In this document: one piece after another, positions 34,319 through 40,726 of the stretch
Layout: every line of letters starts with the position of its first letter
Numbering within the stretch: the first letter of the stretch is position 1
Assembly: GCA_964592475.1 (NCBI GenBank)
Contig: CAZQEZ010000022.1
Location: forward strand, 1-40,726
DNA length: 40,726 nucleotides
Reading direction: 5' to 3'
From: CAZQEZ01 sp964592475
GTDB lineage: Bacteria > Bacteroidota > Bacteroidia > Cytophagales > Cyclobacteriaceae
Made by a program: the position numbers and the translations under genes
Notes under the pieces: model-generated
What the model was told of the DNA's origin: nothing
What the model saw: the letters and a program-made list of their open reading frames with translations, nothing else
Databases searched by the model: none

Positions 34319-36844
34319 ATGAATTTCTTTTCTATAAAATCACGTTACCTGCAAAGCGTTCTTTTACTATTCTTATTGGCTATTATTCCTATCGGCTTGT
34401 TATCCTACGCACTAATTTCATCCAGGCAGAATGATGGTTTTGATAAGTTACAAAAACAATTGAATCTTTTGTTAGTGGCAGCCTATCATGAATCTGCCGG
34501 AATAGAAAATGATTCTTTGGATCTTCAGGAACAGTGGCAAAGTCTCAAGCATCTGGATTCAACCAATAACTTTGAAGATTTACCTCTTCCCGCCATAGAA
34601 CGATTAGTTGTGCAGATAAATGCTTCCAAAAATGAAGGTAATACTCAGCTTCAAGTTGATATTTCTCAATATCCGGCCATTTATAACGATACCCTAATTG
34701 TGGATTTGCAGCTACAATCGTGGTTGGATCAACAATTGGCTTCTCAGCTATTGCAAGATGATGGTCAACCAATTGAAAACAATTATGCAGCGCTAGCTAA
34801 TTTAATTAATTCTTTTTTACAGAATAAACAAAATCCTCAGCAAGCAACTATACCCAATTTATGGTTGTATATCACTATCGGTTTTTTATTTTACTTGATG
34901 CTTATCGGATATTTTGCCTTCCAATTTTTGAAAAATATAAATCATTATAGCAACAGGTTTAATACAATGCTTCTCAGCTTAGCAGAGGGCAACATTCCCA
35001 GCAAGGAAGAAGAAGGTATAAGGGAATTGGAATCTTCTTACGAAAACATTAATAAGCTGGCGGAGCAGTTTGATAAAATAAAACAATTTGCTTTACAGGC
35101 CAGTGATGGAACATTTGAGCAGAAAAACATATTTGAAAATAAAGGTGATTTAGGAGAATCATTAGCTAAAATGGTGGATAATCTTCAGGAAATTGCTAGA
35201 AATGAAGAATTTAGGCGCTGGGCCAATGAAGGCATCGCTAGCTTTGCGGCTATTTTGCGAAAGCATTCAGATGATTTACGTGAGCTTACCCATGAAATTT
35301 TGGTGCATTTAATTAAATATATTGATGCGTGCCAAGGAGCAATTTTTGTAGTCAATAAAGAAGAAGATGAGCAAGAATATCTGGAGTTGACGGCTTGCTA
35401 TGCTTACGAAAGAAAAAAATATATAGAAAAACGTTTGGAGCCCGGTCAAAGCCTGGTGGGCCAGTGTTATCTGGAAAAGAAAACAACTTACATGAAAGAA
35501 GTGCCCCAGAACTACGTCAAGATTACTTCTGGCATGGGTGGAGCCAATCCCAATAACATTCTAATTGTACCATTAATAAGTAATGAAAATATATATGGAG
35601 TGCTGGAGTTAGCCTCATTTAAAGAAATGACCCAACATCAAATTGACTTCGTGGAACGAAATGCAGAAAGCATAGCCTCGGCTATATCGGCGGTAAAATT
35701 GAATGAAAACACCAAAAAATTGTTGCAGGAATCTCAAGTAGCTACGGAACAATTGAGAGCTCAGGAAGAAGAAATGAGGCAAAATATGGAAGAGCTTGCC
35801 GCCACCCAAGAAGAAATGAAAAGGAGGCAGGATGAATTATTAAACAATGAATCAAAAACTAAACTCATTTATGAAAATGCATTCGATGCAATAATAATAG
35901 CCGATATGAATGGCACTATTGACTTATTTAACCCTGCTTGCAGTAAAATATTTGGTTATGGTGCCGAGGAAGTAAAAGGTCAAAATGTGAGAATACTTAT
36001 ACCAGAGGAAGTATCGCAAAAGCAAGACGAGATACTGTATCAGCAAGGTTTATCGGGGCAAGTTAGAATTATCACCGGTAAAAGAAGGGATGGAGACCTT
36101 TTTCCTATGAGAATAAAATTGAAAGAAGCTATTGTAGATGGTCAAAAGCTTTTCATTCTGTTTTTAGAAGATTTATCTGAAGAGTATCGATTACGACAAA
36201 ACTTAGAAGACCAAAATCTATTACTTGAAAAAAATAAAAATAATTTGCTTGGGCTCATCAATAATTCAGAAGATGCCATTTTTGCCATAGATAATAAATA
36301 TCGTATTCAGGTAGTCAATGAAAAATTAAAAAGTAAATATGCCGATAAAAATTTAAAAGAAGGCCAGAATATTTTAGAAATTTTGCCTGGTGATCAGATG
36401 CGTATTTGGCGAGAGAGATATGATAAGGCGTTGGCTGGAGAAAAGTTAAAGTTTTTTGAAAATAAACAGCTACCTGATGGAAACGAGCAACTGCTTGAAG
36501 TATTTGTTAATCCTATTTGGGATGGAAATGCTGGAGTAAAAGGAGTTTCGGTTACTTCTAGAGACATAACTGGCTATCAAATGCAAGGAGACAAGATACA
36601 GCAGCAAATGAGCTCCATTCAGGAACTAGTAAAAAAGTTGGAAAAAGAAAAAGCTGATCTACAAGACAAACTTAAAGAAGCTAGTGAAAACCATTCTTCA
36701 GGAAACGAACTTGATCAATCGCTGATAAAATCGCAAATCAATAATCATGAGTTTATGCTTCAAAAACTAAATAGCAACAAAGAAAAATTGAAAGCCGCCA
36801 TACAAGACGAAAAATATATAATGAAAAAGTCTGCTGATAATTAA
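34319..36844 (+). CDS. Membrane HAMP-like/GAF/PAS/PAS sensor without output domain
   Basis: An 841-residue membrane protein. TM1 (11-33), an extracytoplasmic region (34-178), TM2 (181-203), a HAMP-like linker (204-260), a GAF domain (about 315-465; EPGQSLVGQCYLEKKTTYM, then NNILIVPLISNENIYGVLEL in outline), a glutamate-rich coiled coil (470-510; LRAQEEEMRQNMEELAATQE), PAS1 (about 512-620; IYENAFDAIIIADMNGTIDLFNPACSKIFGY in outline), PAS2 (about 640-755; LINNSEDAIFAIDNKYRI) and a terminal coiled coil (756-841). There is no histidine kinase, cyclase or phosphatase domain. It is divergent from the T9SS operon and ends two bases from the convergent GH92 gene. Likely passes its signal by protein contact; partner unknown. 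Confidence 0.85.
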   Translation: MNFFSIKSRYLQSVLLLFLLAIIPIGLLSYALISSRQNDGFDKLQKQLNLLLVAAYHESAGIENDSLDLQEQWQSLKHLDSTNNFEDLPLPAIERLVVQINASKNEGNTQLQVDISQYPAIYNDTLIVDLQLQSWLDQQLASQLLQDDGQPIENNYAALANLINSFLQNKQNPQQATIPNLWLYITIGFLFYLMLIGYFAFQFLKNINHYSNRFNTMLLSLAEGNIPSKEEEGIRELESSYENINKLAEQFDKIKQFALQASDGTFEQKNIFENKGDLGESLAKMVDNLQEIARNEEFRRWANEGIASFAAILRKHSDDLRELTHEILVHLIKYIDACQGAIFVVNKEEDEQEYLELTACYAYERKKYIEKRLEPGQSLVGQCYLEKKTTYMKEVPQNYVKITSGMGGANPNNILIVPLISNENIYGVLELASFKEMTQHQIDFVERNAESIASAISAVKLNENTKKLLQESQVATEQLRAQEEEMRQNMEELAATQEEMKRRQDELLNNESKTKLIYENAFDAIIIADMNGTIDLFNPACSKIFGYGAEEVKGQNVRILIPEEVSQKQDEILYQQGLSGQVRIITGKRRDGDLFPMRIKLKEAIVDGQKLFILFLEDLSEEYRLRQNLEDQNLLLEKNKNNLLGLINNSEDAIFAIDNKYRIQVVNEKLKSKYADKNLKEGQNILEILPGDQMRIWRERYDKALAGEKLKFFENKQLPDGNEQLLEVFVNPIWDGNAGVKGVSVTSRDITGYQMQGDKIQQQMSSIQELVKKLEKEKADLQDKLKEASENHSSGNELDQSLIKSQINNHEFMLQKLNSNKEKLKAAIQDEKYIMKKSADN

Positions 36845-36846
36845 AT

Positions 36847-39075
36847 TTACCCAGGCCATTTTTTATTAGGTTCGGGCCCCATAGTAAGTTCGATGGTTAC
36901 TCCTTTAAGTAATTCCTGGTGGCTAAAATATGTTCTATTCATGGGTTTTCCATTGATTCTGGCATTTTGTATGTACATGTTGCTTTTTGAATTATTATGA
37001 CAAACTATTGTAAAGGTTTTACCGTTTTGCAGATTGATTTTTAACTGATCAAATACAGGACTTCCTATGATATATATGGCATCACCTGGCGACACAGGGT
37101 AAAACCCCATCATGCTAAAAACTAACCAAGCCGACATTTGACCCGCGTCGTCATTGCCACTAATCCCCCCGGGGGAATTGTCGTATTCCTCATATATTAT
37201 CTTCCGTACATTTTTCTGTGTTTTCCAGGCCGCCCCTGCAATGGCATACAGGTAGGCAATGTGATGGCTAGGTTCATTGCCATGCCAGTATTCTTCTTTA
37301 GCAAAAAAAGTGTCTAATTTTTCAATGAATTTTTGCTGACCGCCAATAAGTTTAACTAAGCCATCTATATCATGGGGTATGTAAAAGGTATATTGGTAGG
37401 GCGTACCTTCGGTAATATAAGTTTGACGTTGGTAAGGGTCAAAATTTGCAGCCCAGCTTCCATCTTTATGTCTTCCTCTTACAAAACCTGTACTTGTATC
37501 AAAAACATTTTGGTAGTTTAAGGCTCGAGTTGTCAGTTTTTTTGCATCTTCAAACTTACCCAGCTTTTTAGCCACCAAACTTAATACATGGTCATCGTAA
37601 GCATATTCTAAGGTACGGCTCACCTGTTCATTTTTATGAAAAGCTTCTTTCACCGAATCCTCTAATGGCACATAGCCATATTTTAGATAGCTATCCAGGG
37701 CCCTTCTTCCCTTGCCATCCATATATTCTTTTTTACTTTTTGGAATTTCAAAAGCGTTTTTTCGCATATAGGCGTATGCCTTATCCACATCAAAGTCTGT
37801 AATGCCTTTTAGGTAAGCATCACCCACTACAGAGATTAAGTGGTCTCCTATCATAGCAGCGGTATAATTATTCCAGCAGGGAAATATTGGAAGCCATTGC
37901 CCTTGTTCGGCTTTTTTTACAATTGAATTCAATATAGCAGTCGATCGGTCTGGTTCCAGTATAGTCATAAGAGGATGTACAGCGCGGAACGTATCCCAGG
38001 TTGCAAAGTCAACATAGTAATCATACCCCCTGGCACGATGTATTTGATCATCGTTGGCAAAACCAGGGTAGGTGCCATCTACATCATTAAAAACGCGTGG
38101 CAGCATTTTAGAATGGTAAAGTGCGCTGTAAAACATGGTTTTGCTATCCTTGTCGGTACCTACTACCGCTATCTGTCCTAATTTTTCTTCCCATTGGCGT
38201 TCAGTAGCCATTCTTATTCTATCAAAGTTAAAATCCGGTATTTCCATTGTCAGGTTTTCTTTGGCTTTGGCTATACTAGTAAAAGAATGTCCTATCTTAA
38301 CCTTAATTGTTTCACCAGCTTTTACATCAAATACAGCAAAAGCAAATGTCTTTATTCCTTTTTCCAGTTGCTGCTTTTCTATGAATACCTGATCCCAGGG
38401 CTGGTCAAATTGAACATAAAAATGACCATCAAATCCGGCATATTCTCCCCAGCCTTGATATATACGGTGAACAGGGTTACTACCCGCAATACCATCTTCC
38501 GATACTTCAATAGTGGCCTTGCCTTCGTCGCTATTAGGCTCAATTAAAATATGTTTTTTGCCGGCTGTAGCAAAAGTGAATTGCAAAATGGCTGAATGAT
38601 TTGCTGCTGTCAACTGGGTGGTAACATCATATCTTTTTAGGGTTACCTGATAAAATGCTGGTGTGCTTGTTTCACTGCCACGAGAAAAAACACTTGCTCT
38701 TTTTTCAGCATCCATTATTGCTTCTGCACCCAAAGGCATCAATGAAACACTACCGTAGTCCTGAGTACAAGAGCCACTCATCCAATGGCTACCGCGAAAC
38801 CCATTGATAGTACTATCTAGGTAATAATAGGGTGCGATACATTTTTGTTCGGTGGCCCTGGTTTGAGGTGTCCATTGAGTTTGAGCATGTGGTATACCTA
38901 CCGCCGGAAAAGTTTGTCCTTTGTTCTCATTGGCAAACTCTTGATGTTTCAAAGCACTGGGTGTTGTGCTATAGTTAGTTCCGATTAAGGGATTTACATA
39001 TTTGATATGATTATAGTTAATTTGCTTGCAGCTAAAAAGTAAAAAAATCGAAAACAAGGTATACTTTGAGTTCAT
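36847..39075 (-). CDS. GH92 family alpha-mannosidase-like glycosidase (lipoprotein)
   Basis: A 742-residue glycosidase. The N-terminus MNSKYTLFSIFLLFSCKQ ends in a lipobox-like cysteine (C16), so it is probably lipid-anchored. N-terminal beta domain (about 25-280): YVNPLIGT (26-33) and GFRGSHWMSGSCTQDYGSVS (92-111). Catalytic alpha/alpha domain (about 290-690): YVDFATWDTFRAVHPL (354-369), AAMIGDHLISVVGDAY (406-421), TEGTPYQYTFYIPHD (555-569) and GNDDAGQMSAWLVFSMMGFY (640-659). By analogy with studied GH92 enzymes, E556 is the expected general acid and the aspartates 642/643 the base, with calcium assistance. GH92 enzymes remove alpha-linked mannose; the linkage cannot be read here. Divergent from araA. 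Confidence 0.92.
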   Translation of the reverse strand: MNSKYTLFSIFLLFSCKQINYNHIKYVNPLIGTNYSTTPSALKHQEFANENKGQTFPAVGIPHAQTQWTPQTRATEQKCIAPYYYLDSTINGFRGSHWMSGSCTQDYGSVSLMPLGAEAIMDAEKRASVFSRGSETSTPAFYQVTLKRYDVTTQLTAANHSAILQFTFATAGKKHILIEPNSDEGKATIEVSEDGIAGSNPVHRIYQGWGEYAGFDGHFYVQFDQPWDQVFIEKQQLEKGIKTFAFAVFDVKAGETIKVKIGHSFTSIAKAKENLTMEIPDFNFDRIRMATERQWEEKLGQIAVVGTDKDSKTMFYSALYHSKMLPRVFNDVDGTYPGFANDDQIHRARGYDYYVDFATWDTFRAVHPLMTILEPDRSTAILNSIVKKAEQGQWLPIFPCWNNYTAAMIGDHLISVVGDAYLKGITDFDVDKAYAYMRKNAFEIPKSKKEYMDGKGRRALDSYLKYGYVPLEDSVKEAFHKNEQVSRTLEYAYDDHVLSLVAKKLGKFEDAKKLTTRALNYQNVFDTSTGFVRGRHKDGSWAANFDPYQRQTYITEGTPYQYTFYIPHDIDGLVKLIGGQQKFIEKLDTFFAKEEYWHGNEPSHHIAYLYAIAGAAWKTQKNVRKIIYEEYDNSPGGISGNDDAGQMSAWLVFSMMGFYPVSPGDAIYIIGSPVFDQLKINLQNGKTFTIVCHNNSKSNMYIQNARINGKPMNRTYFSHQELLKGVTIELTMGPEPNKKWPG

Positions 39076-39121
39076 GCTCTTTTTTTTGCTAAATTATTAA
39101 TTTTACCAATTTTATTGTTCA

Positions 39122-39135
39122 TTTAATTGATTAAA
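39122..39135. promoter_or_regulatory. Possible operator palindrome between GH92 and araA
   Basis: TTTAAT-TG-ATTAAA, a perfect six-base inverted repeat with a two-base centre, in the 114-base gap between divergent sugar genes. No perfect -7 element is visible for either gene. In AT-rich DNA such a palindrome may be chance. Confidence 0.25.
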
Positions 39136-39189
39136 ATTAACTTTCCTTTTTAAATGTATCTTAAACACTTAATCTAAAAACGAATAAAA

Positions 39190-40689
39190 ATGATAAACCT
39201 GGATAATTTTGAAATTTGGTTCCTCACAGGCAGCCAAAATCTTTATGGTCAGGATACCCTGGATCAAGTGGCCGATCACTCTCGACAAATTGCTGCTGCA
39301 CTGGATATAAATAAGAAAATATTGACTAATGTGGTATACAAACCCGTACTTACACAAGCTTCTAGTATTCTTCAGGTTTGCAGACAAGCTAATCAAGATG
39401 CTAATTGTATTGGTGTAATTACATGGATGCACACTTTTAGCCCAGCTAAAATGTGGATTGCCGGGTTGAAAGCGCTACAAAAGCCTTTGTTGCACTTACA
39501 TACACAGTTTAATCAGCAAATACCTTGGCAGGATATTGATATGGATTTTATGAATTTGAATCAATCGGCTCATGGTGGACGTGAATTCGGGTATATTAAC
39601 AGCCGGTTACGCCTCAACAGGAAAGTAGTAGTGGGGCATTGGCAAGATGAGTATGTGCATGAGCAAATTGATGTATGGGCCCGAGCTGCCTGCGCCTGGC
39701 AAGATATGCAAGTTGCTAAATTTGCTCGTATCGGTGATAATATGCGTGAGGTTGCTGTTACCGAAGGAGACAAAGTGGAGGCTCAAGCCAAATTTGGCTA
39801 CAGCGTCAATGGTTATGGCTTAGGCGATTTGGTTAAGGTAATAAATGAAGTGAGCGATGAGAGTGTAGATTATTTGGTACAACAGTACCTTGATGACTAT
39901 CACGTAGATTCAGTACTACAAAAATCCGGTGATAGACACGACTCTTTGCGCGAAGCAGCAAAAATAGAACTAGGTTTAAAAGAATTTTTGCAAGCTGGTA
40001 GTTTTGCTGGTTTCACTGATACTTTTGAAAATCTGCATGGCTTATCGCAATTACCTGGCATTGCCGTACAGCGGCTAATGGCCCAAGGCTATGGTTTTGC
40101 TGCCGAAGGTGACTGGAAAACTGCTGCCTTGGTAAGAGCTATGAAAGTAATGGCTATGGGTAAAAATGGTGGTACGTCTTTTATGGAAGATTATACTTAC
40201 CATCTGCTGCCTGGGGCTCAGAAAGTTTTGGGAGCTCACATGTTGGAGATCTGTGAATCAATTGCCAATAATAAGCCTTCCTGTGAGATACATCCATTAT
40301 CCATCGGTGGCAAAGCTGATCCGGTAAGACTTGTTTTTAATGCAGCACCAGGAGCGGCTATCAATGCTTCTATTATTGATATGGGCAATCGTTTCCGCCT
40401 GTTGGTTAATGAAGTCATTAGTGAAAAAATTGCCGAGGACTTACCCAAGCTTCCGGTAGCACGGGCATTATGGACACCTCAGCCAAGTCTTTCAGTTGGC
40501 GCTGCCGCATGGATTTATGCCGGTGGTGCTCATCACACTGGCTACAGCACGGCTATAGGCCGTCAGCATTTAGAAGACTTTGCAGAAATGGCCGATATTG
40601 AATTAGTAGTAATTGATGATAAAACTGAATTGTATCAGTTCAAGCAGCAATTGCGCTGGAGCGAGCAATACTATGCCGCACGTCATTAG
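39190..40689 (+). CDS. araA: L-arabinose isomerase
   Basis: A 499-residue cytoplasmic enzyme that converts L-arabinose to L-ribulose with manganese. The N-terminus FEIWFLTGSQNLYGQDTL (7-24) is diagnostic. Active-site and metal residues match the E. coli enzyme: E306 (YGFAAEGDWK), E333 (TSFMEDYTY), H350 (LGAHMLEI) and H449 (AGGAHHTGYST). NLNQSAHGGREFG (122-134) and GDNMREVAVTEGDKVEAQ (182-199) are further family blocks. Full length, ending 37 bases before the window edge. The ATG at 39190 is the only sensible start. araB/araD genes, if linked, would lie downstream outside the window. Confidence 0.97.
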   Translation: MINLDNFEIWFLTGSQNLYGQDTLDQVADHSRQIAAALDINKKILTNVVYKPVLTQASSILQVCRQANQDANCIGVITWMHTFSPAKMWIAGLKALQKPLLHLHTQFNQQIPWQDIDMDFMNLNQSAHGGREFGYINSRLRLNRKVVVGHWQDEYVHEQIDVWARAACAWQDMQVAKFARIGDNMREVAVTEGDKVEAQAKFGYSVNGYGLGDLVKVINEVSDESVDYLVQQYLDDYHVDSVLQKSGDRHDSLREAAKIELGLKEFLQAGSFAGFTDTFENLHGLSQLPGIAVQRLMAQGYGFAAEGDWKTAALVRAMKVMAMGKNGGTSFMEDYTYHLLPGAQKVLGAHMLEICESIANNKPSCEIHPLSIGGKADPVRLVFNAAPGAAINASIIDMGNRFRLLVNEVISEKIAEDLPKLPVARALWTPQPSLSVGAAAWIYAGGAHHTGYSTAIGRQHLEDFAEMADIELVVIDDKTELYQFKQQLRWSEQYYAARH

Positions 40690-40726
40690 TAATCCACTAT
40701 TTTTAGCTGCAAAAAAATAAATAGGC

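Overview
The window is a low-GC stretch of a Bacteroidota chromosome, most likely from the Cytophagales or a close relative (inference). The signs are a type IX secretion (T9SS) cargo protein with a gliding-motility type sorting domain beside PorP/SprF and OmpA/PD40 proteins, a GNAT-nitrilase fusion, DUF6089 and DUF5522 proteins, a two-component-propeller kinase, and Bacteroidota-type promoters (TAnnTTTG at -7, TTG near -33) with few Shine-Dalgarno sequences. It reads as ordinary chromosome: I saw no rRNA, tRNA, CRISPR, insertion sequence or phage gene. One run of ten N bases (13653-13662) is an assembly gap inside a gene.

Layout. 1-360: 3' end of an unrecognised gene. 437-4201 (+): MFS transporter, DMT/EamA transporter, hisIE and ctlX (citrulline hydrolase). 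4198-16425 (-): PorE-like OmpA protein, the sodium:solute symporter pair (large subunit plus DUF4212 small subunit), a 1265-residue membrane protein with two probable sensor regions and a degenerate AAA+-like domain, a DUF6089 outer-membrane protein, the GNAT-nitrilase fusion and a DHDPS-family protein. 16779-18233 (+): gatB. 18242-21029 (-): penicillin-acylase family enzyme and a small membrane protein. 21336-24953 (+): propeller histidine kinase. 24954-25109 (-): a short TTG-start DUF5522 gene. 25219-27435 (+): rocD and a secreted propeller-like protein. 27425-33862 (-): a three-gene T9SS type-B cargo operon. 34319-36844 (+): a GAF/PAS sensor without an output domain. 36847-39075 (-): GH92 glycosidase lipoprotein. 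39190-40689 (+): araA.

How the genes fit together. CtlX (citrulline to ornithine) and RocD (ornithine to glutamate semialdehyde) are consecutive steps of arginine/citrulline breakdown, although 21 kb apart. The cargo, PorP/SprF and OmpA-PD40 genes overlap or nearly touch and are probably one surface-display unit read from a recognisable promoter at 34032-34062. GH92 and araA are divergent sugar-use genes. The symporter subunits are two bases apart and should form one transporter. The least explained gene is the 1265-residue membrane protein at 8717-12514; it is the best candidate for an undescribed system.
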